DNA of 64,000 nucleotides, taken from the NCBI RefSeq assembly GCF_030264275.1, contig NZ_CP127165.1, forward strand, positions 186,001-250,000, read 5' to 3'. The position numbers were made by a program, and so were the translations under genes. The number at the start of each line of letters is the position of its first letter. The stretch's first letter is position 1. The notes beneath the pieces were generated by a model. The model ran no database searches, was not told the DNA's origin, and saw only the letters and a list, made by a program, of their open reading frames with translations. This DNA comes from Marivivens sp. LCG002 (lineage in GTDB: Bacteria; Pseudomonadota; Alphaproteobacteria; Rhodobacterales; Rhodobacteraceae). Below are positions 41,430-51,353 of the stretch, piece after piece.

Positions 41430-41801
41430 ATGCCAACGATCCAGCAGCTGATCCGCAAACCGCGGCAGCCCAAAGTCACCAAGTCCAAGTCGCAGCACCT
41501 TGAACAGTGCCCGCAGAAGCGTGGTGTTTGCACCCGCGTATACACCACCACCCCCAAGAAGCCGAACTCCGCTATGCGTAAGGTTGCCAAGGTGCGCCTG
41601 ACCAACGGTTTCGAAGTCATCTCTTACATCCCCGGTGAAAGCCATAACCTTCAGGAACACTCTGTGGTTCTGATCCGTGGCGGCCGTGTAAAAGACCTTC
41701 CGGGCGTTCGCTACCACATCCTGCGTGGTGTGCTCGATACCCAGGGTGTCAAGAACCGTAAGCAGCGTCGTTCGAAGTACGGCGCCAAGCGTCCGAAGTA
41801 A
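41430..41801 (+). CDS. rpsL: 30S ribosomal protein S12
   Basis: 123 residues. S12 sits at the decoding centre and controls accuracy. [12 protein letters not shown] at the start, [22 protein letters not shown] around the streptomycin-region Lys, and [14 protein letters not shown] are all wild-type in pattern. First gene of the str operon with rpsG, fusA and tuf, under the promoter at 41172. Confidence 0.97.
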   Translation: MPTIQQLIRKPRQPKVTKSKSQHLEQCPQKRGVCTRVYTTTPKKPNSAMRKVAKVRLTNGFEVISYIPGESHNLQEHSVVLIRGGRVKDLPGVRYHILRGVLDTQGVKNRKQRRSKYGAKRPK

Positions 41802-42284
<483 letters not shown>

Positions 42285-42296
42285 GGAGTCTTACAC

Positions 42297-44420
42297 ATGG
42301 CACGCGAATATCCGCTTACGCGATATCGTAACTTCGGCATCATGGCCCACATCGATGCCGGCAAGACCACCACGACCGAGCGTATCCTCTACTACACCGG
42401 CAAGTCCCACAAGATCGGCGAAGTCCACGACGGCGCCGCTACCATGGACTGGATGGAGCAGGAGCAGGAACGCGGTATCACGATCACTTCGGCTGCTACG
42501 ACCACGTTCTGGCAGCGTCAGGAAGATCCGACCGAAGAAGGCACCTCGGACACCAAATACCGTTTCAACATCATCGACACTCCCGGCCACGTTGACTTCA
42601 CCATCGAAGTTGAACGTTCGCTCGCAGTTCTCGACGGTGCTGTCTGTCTTCTCGACGCCAACGCCGGCGTAGAGCCCCAGACCGAAACCGTTTGGCGCCA
42701 GGCCGACCGTTACAAGGTTCCCCGTATCGTGTTCGTCAACAAGATGGACAAGATCGGCGCCGACTACTTCAACTGCGTCAAGATGATCAAAGATCGTACC
42801 GGCGGCCTCCCTTGCCCGATCGCTCTTCCGATCGGCGCAGAAGACAAGCTCGAAGGCATCATCGACCTCATCAAGATGGAAGAGTGGGTTTGGAAGGGTG
42901 AAGACCTCGGCGCAAGCTGGGTTCGTCAACCGATCCGTGCCGATCTCGCCGATCTCGCCGACGAGTGGCGCGCCAACATGATCGAGCTTGCCGTCGAGCA
43001 AGACGATGATGCTATGGAAGCCTACCTCGAAGGCAACGAGCCGGATGAAGCAACGCTTCGCAAGCTGATCCGTAAGGGCACCCTGTCGCTTTCGTTCTTC
43101 CCGGTCCTCGCTGGCTCGGCATTCAAGAACAAAGGCGTTCAGCCGCTACTCAACGCTGTTATCGACTTCCTGCCTGCTCCGATCGACGTTCCGACGTTGA
43201 TGGGCTTCTCGCCGGATGACGAAACCGAAGAGCGTAACCTCCCGCGTAACGCTTCTGACGAAGATCCGTTCTCGTCGCTCGCGTTCAAGATCATGAACGA
43301 CCCCTTCGTCGGTTCGCTCACCTTCACCCGTATCTACTCGGGCGTTCTCAAAAAGGGTGATGCAATCGTCAACTCGACCAAAGGCAAGCGTGAGCGCGTC
43401 GGTCGTATGATGATGATGCATTCGAACAACCGTGAGGAAATCGAAGAAGCATTTGCTGGCGACATCATCGCGCTTGCAGGCCTCAAAGAGACCACCACCG
43501 GTGATACTCTTTGCGATCCGAACAAGCAGGTTGTTCTCGAAACCATGACCTTCCCGGAACCGGTTATCGAAATCGCCGTAGAACCCAAGTCCAAAGCCGA
43601 CCAGGAAAAGATGGGCCTCGCGCTCGCTCGTCTGGCAGCAGAAGACCCGTCGTTCCGCGTCGAAACCAACTTCGAATCCGGCCAGACCATCATGAAGGGC
43701 ATGGGCGAACTTCACCTCGACATTCTCGTTGATCGTATGAAGCGCGAATTCAAGGTTGAAGCGAACATCGGTGCTCCGCAGGTGGCTTACCGTGAAACCA
43801 TCTCGAAGCCGGCAGAAATCGACTATACCCACAAGAAGCAGTCCGGTGGTACCGGACAGTTCGCTCGTGTGAAGCTCGAGATCCAGCCGACCCAACCGGG
43901 CGAAGGTTACTCCTTCGAGAGCCGCATCGTTGGTGGTGCTGTTCCCAAGGAATACGTTCCCGGCGTCGAAAAAGGCATCAAGTCCGTTATGGACTCGGGC
44001 CCGCTCGCTGGCTTCCCGGTTATCGACTTCAAAGTTGCCCTCATTGACGGTGCATTCCACGACGTCGACTCCTCGGTTCTCGCCTTCGAAATCGCGACCC
44101 GTGCTGCAATGCGTGAAGGCCTCAAGAAGGCCGGCGCAAAGCTGCTCGAGCCCGTGATGAAAGTCGAAGTCGTAACGCCGGAAGAGTACACCGGTGGCAT
44201 CATCGGCGACCTTACCTCCCGTCGTGGTATGGTTCAGGGTCAGGACAGCCGTGGTAACGCCAACGTCATCTCGGCAATGGTTCCGCTCGCGAACATGTTC
44301 GGCTACATCAACACTCTTCGTTCGATGTCGTCGGGTCGTGCAGTCTTCTCGATGGTCTTCGACCACTACGATGCTGTGCCGCAGAACCTCTCTGAAGAAA
44401 TTCAGAAGAAATACGCCTAA
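42297..44420 (+). CDS. fusA: Elongation factor G
   Basis: 707 residues. EF-G drives translocation using GTP. G1 AHIDAGKT is at 17-24, the switch [18 protein letters not shown] near 95, and NKMDK near 150. Domains II-V follow, with [13 protein letters not shown] and [13 protein letters not shown] at the C terminus. AAGGAG precedes the ATG. It is a standard translational EF-G, with no sign of the fusidic-resistance or mitochondrial EF-G2 types. Confidence 0.97.
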   Translation: MAREYPLTRYRNFGIMAHIDAGKTTTTERILYYTGKSHKIGEVHDGAATMDWMEQEQERGITITSAATTTFWQRQEDPTEEGTSDTKYRFNIIDTPGHVDFTIEVERSLAVLDGAVCLLDANAGVEPQTETVWRQADRYKVPRIVFVNKMDKIGADYFNCVKMIKDRTGGLPCPIALPIGAEDKLEGIIDLIKMEEWVWKGEDLGASWVRQPIRADLADLADEWRANMIELAVEQDDDAMEAYLEGNEPDEATLRKLIRKGTLSLSFFPVLAGSAFKNKGVQPLLNAVIDFLPAPIDVPTLMGFSPDDETEERNLPRNASDEDPFSSLAFKIMNDPFVGSLTFTRIYSGVLKKGDAIVNSTKGKRERVGRMMMMHSNNREEIEEAFAGDIIALAGLKETTTGDTLCDPNKQVVLETMTFPEPVIEIAVEPKSKADQEKMGLALARLAAEDPSFRVETNFESGQTIMKGMGELHLDILVDRMKREFKVEANIGAPQVAYRETISKPAEIDYTHKKQSGGTGQFARVKLEIQPTQPGEGYSFESRIVGGAVPKEYVPGVEKGIKSVMDSGPLAGFPVIDFKVALIDGAFHDVDSSVLAFEIATRAAMREGLKKAGAKLLEPVMKVEVVTPEEYTGGIIGDLTSRRGMVQGQDSRGNANVISAMVPLANMFGYINTLRSMSSGRAVFSMVFDHYDAVPQNLSEEIQKKYA

Positions 44421-44428
44421 TTCCCAGC

Positions 44429-44450
44429 GGTGCGCGGGTGACCGCGCACC
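44429..44450 (+). other. Strong hairpin between fusA and tuf copy 2
   Basis: GGTGCGCGG (44429-44437) pairs with CCGCGCACC (44442-44450) around GTGA. A second pairing, GGTGTG with CACACC, lies at 44467-44485. No U-tract follows, so mRNA processing or stability is a more likely role than termination. Confidence 0.55.
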
Positions 44451-44512
44451 CTACACACTAACCGTAGGGTGTGTCTCGGGCACACCGTTGAATGAAAGAA
44501 AAGGAGCCTCCA

Positions 44513-45688
44513 ATGGCTAAGGAAAAGTTTGAACGTTCCAAACCGCACGTCAACATCGGCACGATTGGCCACGTTGACCACGGCAAGACCACTCTGACCG
44601 CTGCAATCACCAAGTACTTTGGTGACTTCCGCGCATACGACCAGATCGACGGCGCACCGGAAGAGAAAGCTCGCGGCATCACGATTTCGACCGCACACGT
44701 CGAGTACGAGACCGAAGGCCGTCACTACGCCCACGTCGACTGCCCCGGCCACGCTGACTATGTTAAGAACATGATCACGGGTGCTGCGCAGATGGACGGC
44801 GCGATCCTCGTTGTGAACGCAGCTGACGGCCCGATGCCGCAGACCCGCGAGCACATCCTTCTCGGCCGTCAGGTAGGCATCCCCTACATGGTCGTTTACA
44901 TGAACAAGGTTGACCAGGTTGACGACGAGGAACTCCTCGAGCTCGTCGAAATGGAAATCCGTGAACTTCTGTCGTCCTACGACTACCCCGGTGACGATAT
45001 TCCGATCGTCAAGGGTTCGGCACTTGCCGCTATGGAAGGCCGTGATCCCGAGATCGGCGAGAGCTCGATCCGCGCTCTGATGGAAGCTGTCGACAGCTAC
45101 ATCCCGACCCCGGCACGTGCAGTTGACCTGCCGTTCCTGATGCCGATCGAAGACGTGTTCTCGATCTCGGGCCGTGGTACTGTTGTGACCGGTCGTGTTG
45201 AGCGCGGCGTGATCAACGTTGGCGACTCGATCGAAATCGTTGGTATCCGCGACACCAAGACCACGACCTGTACCGGCGTTGAAATGTTCCGCAAGCTGCT
45301 TGACCGCGGTGAAGCCGGCGACAACATCGGCGCGCTGCTTCGCGGTGTTGACCGTGACGGCGTTGAGCGTGGCCAGGTTCTCTGCAAGCCCGGTTCGGTC
45401 AAGCCGCACACCAAGTTCGAAGCTGAGGCCTACATCCTCACCAAGGAAGAAGGCGGTCGTCACACCCCGTTCTTCGCGAACTACCGTCCGCAGTTCTACT
45501 TCCGCACCACCGACGTCACCGGCACGGTAATCCTGCCGGAAGGCACCGAGATGGTGATGCCGGGCGACAACCTCAAGTTCAACGTTGAGCTGATCGCACC
45601 GATCGCTATGGAAGACGGTCTTCGCTTCGCTATCCGCGAAGGCGGCCGCACCGTAGGCGCAGGCGTCGTATCGAAGATCGTCGAGTAA
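44513..45688 (+). CDS. tuf: Elongation factor Tu, copy 2
   Basis: 391 residues from the ATG at 44513, with AAAGGAG upstream. A frame open to 44492 adds seven residues that are not shared with copy 1 and would remove this Shine-Dalgarno from use. The protein is identical to copy 1 (25514-26689). It closes the str operon after fusA. A duplicate tuf in the str operon and another near secE is the common proteobacterial arrangement, kept identical by gene conversion. Confidence 0.97.
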   Translation: MAKEKFERSKPHVNIGTIGHVDHGKTTLTAAITKYFGDFRAYDQIDGAPEEKARGITISTAHVEYETEGRHYAHVDCPGHADYVKNMITGAAQMDGAILVVNAADGPMPQTREHILLGRQVGIPYMVVYMNKVDQVDDEELLELVEMEIRELLSSYDYPGDDIPIVKGSALAAMEGRDPEIGESSIRALMEAVDSYIPTPARAVDLPFLMPIEDVFSISGRGTVVTGRVERGVINVGDSIEIVGIRDTKTTTCTGVEMFRKLLDRGEAGDNIGALLRGVDRDGVERGQVLCKPGSVKPHTKFEAEAYILTKEEGGRHTPFFANYRPQFYFRTTDVTGTVILPEGTEMVMPGDNLKFNVELIAPIAMEDGLRFAIREGGRTVGAGVVSKIVE

Positions 45689-45743
45689 TCGACACCTTCA
45701 CGCCAAATCGAAAGGGTCGCCAATAGGCGGCCCTTTTGCTTTT
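44513..45743 (+). repeat. tuf direct repeat, copy 2
   Basis: 1,231-bp segment nearly identical to 25514-26744, in the same orientation 19 kb away. Identity starts at the ATG, not in the ribosome binding site, and ends just past the shared terminator. Confidence 0.92.
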
Positions 45744-45769
45744 AATAGAAGAGGCTCAAACCTCTCTTT
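45714..45769 (+). terminator. Tandem terminators after tuf copy 2
   Basis: The first hairpin is GGGTCGCC with GGCGGCCC (45714-45733), shared with copy 1 but with loop AATA, then TTTTGCTTT. A second, unique hairpin AGAGG/CCTCT (45750-45765) is followed by CTTTT. Confidence 0.8.
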
Positions 45770-45847
45770 TAGATAGCTTTGGAACAGTTGGAATCATGCA
45801 TGTTTTCAAGGGCCTGGACGGTCGTTGAAAATAGGTGCGATTCACCC

Positions 45848-45876
45848 TTGCCACACAGGGTTTCGGCCTGTATGTC
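45848..45876 (+). promoter_or_regulatory. Candidate promoter of the rpsJ block
   Basis: TTGCCA (45848-45853), 17-base spacer, TATGTC (45871-45876), then GCGCGGG. A leader of ~113 bases to rpsJ includes GTTCG/CGAAC pairing (45883-45900) and a longer GAGGTTCGA/TCGACCTC stem (about 45928-45968) enclosing a GC-rich loop. Confidence 0.55.
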
Positions 45877-45995
45877 GCGCGGGTTCGTTCTATTGCGAAC
45901 ACCTGAGTAGGGATTCGTTCCTGCTCGAGGTTCGATGTGGGGGCGCAATGGTGCTGCCTCGACCTCTCAACCGTAAGCCGCGAAAGGCAATGAAT

Positions 45996-46307
45996 ATGGC
46001 ACAAAGCCAAAACATTCGCATTCGGCTGAAAGCTTTCGATTACCGCGTTCTGGATGCGTCCACCGCTGAGATCGTAAGCACCGCGAAGCGTACCGGCGCC
46101 TCTGTGCGTGGTCCGATTCCGCTGCCGAACAAGATCGAGAAATTCACCGTTCTCCGTGGTCCGCACATCGACAAGAAGTCGCGCGACCAGTTCGAGATCC
46201 GTACGCACAAGCGTCTCCTTGATATCGTTGATCCGACCCCCCAGACCGTTGACGCGCTCATGAAGCTCGACCTCGCCGCTGGTGTGGACGTCGAGATCAA
46301 AGTTTGA
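45996..46307 (+). CDS. rpsJ: 30S ribosomal protein S10
   Basis: 103 residues from the ATG at 45996, with AAGG eight bases upstream; an ATG at 45990 is too close to that site. S10 is a 30S head protein and also NusE in antitermination. [22 protein letters not shown] and the loop [19 protein letters not shown] are standard. It opens the S10 block. A four-gene unit rpsJ-rplC-rplD-rplW follows, ending at a strong terminator. Confidence 0.97.
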   Translation: MAQSQNIRIRLKAFDYRVLDASTAEIVSTAKRTGASVRGPIPLPNKIEKFTVLRGPHIDKKSRDQFEIRTHKRLLDIVDPTPQTVDALMKLDLAAGVDVEIKV

Positions 46308-46318
46308 GGAGGCTTCCT

Positions 46319-47053
46319 ATGCTGCGTTCTGGCGTAATCGCTAAAAAAATCGGCATGACCCGCCTGTTCATGGAAGACGGCAAGCAGGTTCCTGTGACCG
46401 TTCTCCAGCTCGACAACCTTCAGGTTGTTGCTCAGCGCACTGTTGAGAAGGACGGCTACACCGCTGTTCAGCTCGGCGCTGGCACTGCCAAGGCAAAGCG
46501 CACCTCGCAGGCTATGCGTGGTCACTTTGCTGCTGCTAAGGTTGAACCGAAGCGCAAAGTTGCTGAATTCCGCGTGTCCCCCGAGAACCTCATCGCCGTT
46601 GGCGAAGAGATCATCGCTGATCACTACTTCACCGGTCAGTTCGTCGACGTTTCGGGCGTTTCCATCGGTAAAGGTTTTGCCGGTGTTATGAAGCGTCACA
46701 ACTTCGGCGGTCTGCGTGCATCGCACGGTGTGTCCGTATCGCACCGTTCGCACGGTTCGGTCGGTCAGTGTCAGGATCCGGGCCGTATCTTCAAAGGTAA
46801 GAAGATGGCCGGTCACATGGGTGCTGCCCGTGTAACCACCCAAAACCTTCAGGTTGTCAAAACGGACGCCGACCGTGGTCTTATCATGGTCAAGGGCGCT
46901 GTTCCGGGCTCCAAAGGTGGCTGGGTCACGATCAAGGATGCCGTCAAGAAGCCGCTCTCCGAGAACGTTGTGTTCCCGGCTGCGCTCAAGTCGGCTGTGA
47001 AAGAGGCTCCGGCTGTAGAAGCCGCTGAAGGAGGCGAAAACAATGAAGGCTGA
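46319..47053 (+). CDS. rplC: 50S ribosomal protein L3
   Basis: 244 residues from the ATG at 46319, with GAGGAGG upstream. L3 is an early 50S assembly protein that reaches toward the peptidyl transferase centre. The start [15 protein letters not shown] and the central segment [21 protein letters not shown] are characteristic. A C-terminal Ala/Glu-rich tail extends beyond the E. coli length. It overlaps rplD by 11 bases. Confidence 0.96.
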   Translation: MLRSGVIAKKIGMTRLFMEDGKQVPVTVLQLDNLQVVAQRTVEKDGYTAVQLGAGTAKAKRTSQAMRGHFAAAKVEPKRKVAEFRVSPENLIAVGEEIIADHYFTGQFVDVSGVSIGKGFAGVMKRHNFGGLRASHGVSVSHRSHGSVGQCQDPGRIFKGKKMAGHMGAARVTTQNLQVVKTDADRGLIMVKGAVPGSKGGWVTIKDAVKKPLSENVVFPAALKSAVKEAPAVEAAEGGENNEG

Positions 47054-47663
47054 TGCGATCAACTTTGATGGCAAAGCTGCAGGTTCCGTCGAACTGAACG
47101 ACGAAATCTTCGGTCTTGAGCCCCGCGCCGACATTCTTCACCGCGTCGTTCGCTGGCAGCGCGCTCGCGCCCAGCAGGGCACCCACTCGACCCTCGGTCG
47201 TTCGGAAGTGTCCTACTCGACCAAGAAGATCTATCGCCAGAAGGGCACCGGTGGCGCACGTCACGGTTCCAAGAAGGCTCCGATCTTCCGTCACGGTGGT
47301 ATCTACAAAGGCCCGACCCCGCGTTCGCACGAGCACGACCTGACCAAGAAGTTCCGTAAGCTTGGCCTCCGCCACGCTCTTTCGGCAAAGGTCAAGGCCG
47401 GTGAACTCGTCGTTATCGACGCAGCCGAGATCAAAGAAGTCAAAACTTCGGTTCTGGCGAAGCAAGTTGCCAACCTCGGTTGGAAGCGCGCTCTGATCAT
47501 CGACGGCGCTTCGGTCAACGAAGATTTCGCACGTGCTGCTCGCAACCTGCAAAACCTGGACGTTCTGCCCTCCGTTGGCGCCAACGTCTATGACATCCTC
47601 CGCAGTGACACTCTCGTGCTCACCAAGGCTGGTGTCGAAGCACTGGAGGCTCGTCTGAAATGA
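47043..47663 (+). CDS. rplD: 50S ribosomal protein L4
   Basis: 206 residues. L4 lines the peptide exit tunnel; in E. coli it also represses the S10 operon and stimulates attenuation. The conserved tunnel loop is [17 protein letters not shown] preceded by [10 protein letters not shown]. The ATG lies inside the 3' end of rplC, with GGAGG in the rplC codons, so the two are coupled. It overlaps rplW by 4 bases. Confidence 0.97.
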   Translation: MKADAINFDGKAAGSVELNDEIFGLEPRADILHRVVRWQRARAQQGTHSTLGRSEVSYSTKKIYRQKGTGGARHGSKKAPIFRHGGIYKGPTPRSHEHDLTKKFRKLGLRHALSAKVKAGELVVIDAAEIKEVKTSVLAKQVANLGWKRALIIDGASVNEDFARAARNLQNLDVLPSVGANVYDILRSDTLVLTKAGVEALEARLK

Positions 47664-47956
47664 GCGCTAAAGCAGAACACTACGATGTGATCCGCAAGCC
47701 GATCGTCACCGAGAAGGCAACCATGGCATCCGAGAACGGTGCAGTTGTTTTCGAAGTTGCAATCGATGCGAACAAGCCGCAGATCAAAGAAGCTGTTGAA
47801 GCTCTCTTTGGTGTTAAGGTGAAGGCAGTGAACACTGTTGTCACCAAGGGCAAGGTCAAGCGTTTCCGCGGTACCCTCGGTACCCGCAAGGACGTCAAGA
47901 AGGCCTATGTCACCCTTGCTGAGGGTAACACCATCGACGTGACCACCGGTCTCTAA
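47660..47956 (+). CDS. rplW: 50S ribosomal protein L23
   Basis: 98 residues. L23 sits at the tunnel exit and docks trigger factor and [21 protein letters not shown] at the start and the [30 protein letters not shown] segment are typical. In most bacteria rplB follows directly; here a terminator and a DUF2200 gene intervene. Confidence 0.97.
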   Translation: MSAKAEHYDVIRKPIVTEKATMASENGAVVFEVAIDANKPQIKEAVEALFGVKVKAVNTVVTKGKVKRFRGTLGTRKDVKKAYVTLAEGNTIDVTTGL

Positions 47957-47977
47957 TCTGTCGATTTCGATCTTGGA

Positions 47978-48010
47978 AACGCCGGCGCAGGAAACTGCGC
48001 CGGCGTTTTC
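47978..48010 (+). terminator. Strong intrinsic terminator after rplW
   Basis: AACGCCGGCGCAG (47978-47990) pairs perfectly with CTGCGCCGGCGTT (47995-48007) around a GAAA tetraloop, followed by TTTTC. It splits the S10 cluster between rplW and rplB. Confidence 0.88.
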
Positions 48011-48060
48011 GTTTGTCGGGCGAAGAACTTTGGGGCAGGGTGGGGTTATAGGAGCCGACT

Positions 48061-48411
48061 ATGACCAGACATCGCGTGTATAGCATGAGCTTTGGCGGGC
48101 TTTATCCCGTCTATGTGACCAAGGTCGAGCGCAAGGGACGCACCGTCCAAGAGCTTGATCAGGTCATAGAGTGGTTGACTGGCTATGATGCATCGGGTCT
48201 TTCGGCTGTCAGAGCCGATGGCACCGACGTCGAGGGGTTCTTCGCAAAAGCGCCCGCCCTCAATCCTGCGCGGCATTTGATCAAAGGCAAGATCTGCGGC
48301 GTGCAAATCGAAGAGATAGAAGAAGAGACGATGCGCGAAATCCGCTATCTCGACAAGCTCGTCGACGAGCTTGCCAAAGGTCGCGCGATGGAGAAAATCC
48401 TGCGCGCATAG
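48061..48411 (+). CDS. DUF2200 domain-containing protein
   Basis: 116 residues. The start [26 protein letters not shown], the middle [21 protein letters not shown] and the end [22 protein letters not shown] match DUF2200, a small soluble family of unknown function. It is between the rplW terminator and the rplB promoter, so it is out of register with the ribosomal transcripts. Upstream GGTTATAGGAG supplies the ribosome binding site and perhaps a -10. Confidence 0.88.
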   Translation: MTRHRVYSMSFGGLYPVYVTKVERKGRTVQELDQVIEWLTGYDASGLSAVRADGTDVEGFFAKAPALNPARHLIKGKICGVQIEEIEEETMREIRYLDKLVDELAKGRAMEKILRA

Positions 48412-48441
48412 CCTTATTTATCGGGCCAAGGCTTTCCTTGC

Positions 48442-48470
48442 TTGACCTTGGTTGGGCGCTCCCCTATGAG
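48442..48470 (+). promoter_or_regulatory. Candidate promoter of the rplB block
   Basis: TTGACC (48442-48447), 17-base spacer ending in CCCC, TATGAG (48465-48470), then ACCGCATCC. The layout matches the rpsL and rpsM promoters. A terminator-like hairpin begins ~16 bases downstream of the -10. Confidence 0.6.
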
Positions 48471-48485
48471 ACCGCATCCGCCTCA

Positions 48486-48515
48486 GTCCCGGATTCGTCC
48501 GGGGCTTTGTTTTTG
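48486..48515 (+). terminator. Terminator-like hairpin in the rplB leader (possible attenuator)
   Basis: GTCCCGGA (48486-48493) pairs with TCCGGGGC (48498-48505) around a TTCG tetraloop, followed by TTTGTTTTTG. It could end the DUF2200 transcript, or attenuate transcripts from the promoter at 48442. It lies 110 bases before rplB. Confidence 0.65.
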
Positions 48516-48624
48516 TTGTGCATGCAAATGTCATCAGGATCTGCGGGAACGTATCAAGTCGGGGACCTTCGGGGCCCTTTAACAGCCGGGACTCACCTCC
48601 CGCAAAGCAACGGAAGACATCAAC

Positions 48625-49464
48625 ATGGCACTTAAGTCGTATAAACCGACTACGCCGGGCCAGCGTGGGCTGGTACTGATCGACCGTTCGGAGCTTTGGA
48701 AAGGTCGCCCGGTCAAGGCCCTCACCGAGGGTTTGACCAAGAACGGCGGCCGGAACAACACCGGACGGATCACCATGCGTCGTCGTGGTGGTGGTGCAAA
48801 GCGCCTCTACCGCATCGTGGACTTCAAGCGTAACAAATTTGACGTTAGCGCAACTGTCGTTCGCATCGAATATGACCCGAACCGGACCGCATTCATCGCT
48901 CTGATCCAGTACGATGACGGTGAGCAGGCCTATATCCTCGCTCCCCAGCGTCTGGCAATCGGCGACAAAGTCATCGCTTCGGCGAAGGCTGACATCAAGC
49001 CGGGTAACGCAATGCCTTTCTCGGGCATGCCGATCGGTACCATCGTTCACAACATCGAAATGAAGCCCGGTAAGGGCGGTCAGATCGCTCGTGCTGCAGG
49101 CACCTACGCTCAGTTCGTAGGTCGTGATGGCGGCTACGCTCAGATCCGTCTGTCGTCCGGTGAACTTCGTCTTGTTCGTCAGGAATGCATCGCCACCGTT
49201 GGCGCTGTTTCCAACCCGGACAACTCGAACCAGAACATGGGTAAAGCTGGTCGTAACCGTCACTACGGCATCCGTCCGTCTGTGCGCGGTGTGGCTATGA
49301 ACCCGATCGACCACCCGCACGGTGGTGGTGAAGGTCGTACTTCTGGTGGCCGTCACCCGGTTACTCCGTGGGGCAAGCCGACCAAAGGTGCTCGTACCCG
49401 TAACAAGAAAAAAGCGTCCAGCAAGCTCATCCTGCGCTCGCGTCACGCTAAGAAAGGGCGCTAA
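48625..49464 (+). CDS. rplB: 50S ribosomal protein L2
   Basis: 279 residues. L2 is essential for subunit joining and sits beside the peptidyl transferase centre. The functional C-terminal region [34 protein letters not shown] includes the conserved His. The N terminus [22 protein letters not shown] is typical. It heads the block rplB-rpsS-rplV-rpsC-rplP, with its own promoter candidate. Confidence 0.97.
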   Translation: MALKSYKPTTPGQRGLVLIDRSELWKGRPVKALTEGLTKNGGRNNTGRITMRRRGGGAKRLYRIVDFKRNKFDVSATVVRIEYDPNRTAFIALIQYDDGEQAYILAPQRLAIGDKVIASAKADIKPGNAMPFSGMPIGTIVHNIEMKPGKGGQIARAAGTYAQFVGRDGGYAQIRLSSGELRLVRQECIATVGAVSNPDNSNQNMGKAGRNRHYGIRPSVRGVAMNPIDHPHGGGEGRTSGGRHPVTPWGKPTKGARTRNKKKASSKLILRSRHAKKGR

Positions 49465-49467
49465 AAC

Positions 49468-49746
49468 ATGTCTCGCTCTGTTTGGAAAGGTCCGTTCGTC
49501 GACGCTTACGTGCTTAAAAAAGCTGAAGCTGCTCGCGAATCCGGCCGTAGTGAAGTTATCAAAATCTGGTCGCGCCGCTCGACGATCCTCCCGCAGTTTG
49601 TGGGTCTGACGTTTGGCGTCTACAACGGCCAGAAGCACATCCCTGTGCTCGTTACCGAAGATATGATCGGTCAGAAATTCGGTGAATATTCGCCGACCCG
49701 TACCTACTACGGGCATGCTGCCGACAAAAAAGCGAAGCGGAAGTAA
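49468..49746 (+). CDS. rpsS: 30S ribosomal protein S19
   Basis: 92 residues. S19 binds the 16S 3' domain in the 30S head. [19 protein letters not shown] at the start, then [27 protein letters not shown] and [23 protein letters not shown], are standard. It starts 3 bases after rplB and is followed 3 bases later by rplV. Confidence 0.97.
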   Translation: MSRSVWKGPFVDAYVLKKAEAARESGRSEVIKIWSRRSTILPQFVGLTFGVYNGQKHIPVLVTEDMIGQKFGEYSPTRTYYGHAADKKAKRK

Positions 49747-49749
49747 GTC

Positions 49750-50130
49750 ATGGGCAAGGCATCTAATCCCCGCCGCGTGGCCGACAACGAAGCAATGGCT
49801 AAGACCCGTATGCTTCGCACCAGCCCGCAGAAACTGAACCTCGTCGCAGCGATGATCCGCGGCAAGAAGGTCGACAAGGCTCTGGCCGACCTCACCTTCT
49901 CGAAAAAGCGTATCGCAGCAGATGTGAAGAAATGTCTTCAGTCCGCTATCGCCAATGCCGAGAACAACCACAATCTCGACGTCGACGAGCTGATCGTTGC
50001 CGAAGCTTTCGTTGGCAAGAACCTTGTCATGAAGCGTGGCCGTCCGCGTGCTCGTGGCCGTTTTGGCAAAATCATGAAGCCGTTTTCGGAACTCACCATC
50101 AAGGTGCGTCAGATTGAGGAGCAAGCCTAA
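49750..50130 (+). CDS. rplV: 50S ribosomal protein L22
   Basis: 126 residues. L22 lines the exit tunnel with L4 and forms part of the macrolide pocket rim. [31 protein letters not shown] and the C-terminal hairpin end [27 protein letters not shown] are typical, with no tunnel-loop deletion. It overlaps the rpsC start by one base. Confidence 0.97.
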   Translation: MGKASNPRRVADNEAMAKTRMLRTSPQKLNLVAAMIRGKKVDKALADLTFSKKRIAADVKKCLQSAIANAENNHNLDVDELIVAEAFVGKNLVMKRGRPRARGRFGKIMKPFSELTIKVRQIEEQA

Positions 50131-50831
50131 TGGGTAACAAAGTAAATCCCGTCGGTATGCGTCTTCAGGTCAACCGCACCTGGGACAGCCGTTGGTACGC
50201 CGACACCAAAGACTTTGGTGACCTTCTTCTTGAAGACCTCAAGATCAAGGACTTCATCAAGAAAGAAGCTAAGCAGGCCGGTATCAGCCGCGTGATCATC
50301 GAGCGTCCGCACAAGAAGTGCCGCGTTACGATCCACGCTGCCCGTCCCGGTGTGATCATCGGCAAGAAAGGCGCAGACATCGAGACCCTTCGCAAGAAGC
50401 TCGCTGCTCTGACCTCGAGCGAACTGCACCTCAACATCGTTGAAGTGCGCAAGCCCGAGCTCGACGCCGCTCTTGTTGGCGAGTCCATCGCTCAGCAGCT
50501 CGAGCGCCGTGTTTCGTTCCGTCGCGCTATGAAGCGCTCGGTTCAGAACGCAATGCGCATGGGTGCTCTTGGCATCCGCGTCAACCTCGCTGGCCGTCTT
50601 GGCGGCGCTGAAATCGCTCGTACCGAATGGTACCGCGAAGGCCGCGTTCCGCTTCACACGCTCCGCGCTGACATCGACTATGCTCTCTCCGAAGCAATGA
50701 CCCCCTATGGTATCATCGGGATCAAGGTCTGGATCTTCAAAGGCGAGATCATGGAGCACGATCCGTCGGCTCGCGACCGTAAGGCAGCCGAGATGCAGGA
50801 TGGTCCCGCACCCCGCGGCGGCCGTCGCTAA
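50130..50831 (+). CDS. rpsC: 30S ribosomal protein S3
   Basis: 233 residues. S3 lines the mRNA entry channel. The KH domain motif [21 protein letters not shown] and the C-terminal [30 protein letters not shown] are diagnostic. ATG overlaps the rplV stop (TAATG). A short C-terminal tail ([17 protein letters not shown]) varies between species. Confidence 0.97.
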   Translation: MGNKVNPVGMRLQVNRTWDSRWYADTKDFGDLLLEDLKIKDFIKKEAKQAGISRVIIERPHKKCRVTIHAARPGVIIGKKGADIETLRKKLAALTSSELHLNIVEVRKPELDAALVGESIAQQLERRVSFRRAMKRSVQNAMRMGALGIRVNLAGRLGGAEIARTEWYREGRVPLHTLRADIDYALSEAMTPYGIIGIKVWIFKGEIMEHDPSARDRKAAEMQDGPAPRGGRR

Positions 50832-50842
50832 GGAGAACGTAA

Positions 50843-51256
50843 ATGCTTCAACCTAAGCGCACTAAATTCCGCAAAATGCACAAAGGCCGTATCCACGGCG
50901 AAGCAAAAGGCGGTTCGGACCTGAACTTCGGAACCTATGGCCTCAAGGCTGTAGAGCCCGAGCGTGTAACCGCACGTCAGATCGAAGCTGCACGTCGTGC
51001 CATGACGCGTCACATGAAGCGTCAAGGCCGCGTATGGATCCGTATTTTCCCGGATCTGCCCGTCACCGCAAAGCCCATCGAAGTTCGTATGGGTAAAGGT
51101 AAGGGTTCGGTCGACCGTTGGACCTGTAAAGTAAAGCCGGGTCGTGTGATGTTCGAGATCGACGGCGTCAACGAAGCCACCGCACGCGAAGCGCTGCGTC
51201 TGGCTGCGATGAAGCTCCCGATCAAGACCCGCACCGTGGTTCGCGAAGACTGGTAA
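50843..51256 (+). CDS. rplP: 50S ribosomal protein L16
   Basis: 137 residues. L16 helps set A-site tRNA position and is added late in 50S assembly. [13 protein letters not shown] at the start and the segment [17 protein letters not shown] are typical. The Arg in EVRMGKGKG aligns with E. coli L16 Arg81, which is hydroxylated by the oxygenase YcfD in that species. AAGGAGAACG precedes the ATG. It ends its block at a terminator, next to a convergent oxygenase gene. Confidence 0.97.
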   Translation: MLQPKRTKFRKMHKGRIHGEAKGGSDLNFGTYGLKAVEPERVTARQIEAARRAMTRHMKRQGRVWIRIFPDLPVTAKPIEVRMGKGKGSVDRWTCKVKPGRVMFEIDGVNEATAREALRLAAMKLPIKTRTVVREDW

Positions 51257-51280
51257 TCCGGTCCAAGAGCTAAATAAAAA

Positions 51281-51309
51281 CCCCCGTCGATAAATCGGCG
51301 GGGGTTTTT
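51281..51309. terminator. Intrinsic terminator after rplP
   Basis: CCCCCGTCGA (51281-51290) pairs with TCGGCGGGGG (51295-51304), followed by TTTTT. The preceding A-run gives a minus-strand U-tract, so it may serve the convergent oxygenase gene too. Confidence 0.88.
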
Positions 51310-51353
51310 GCTTTTCCGTCAACCTGATTGCGCCGACGACCATTTTTCGGGGC

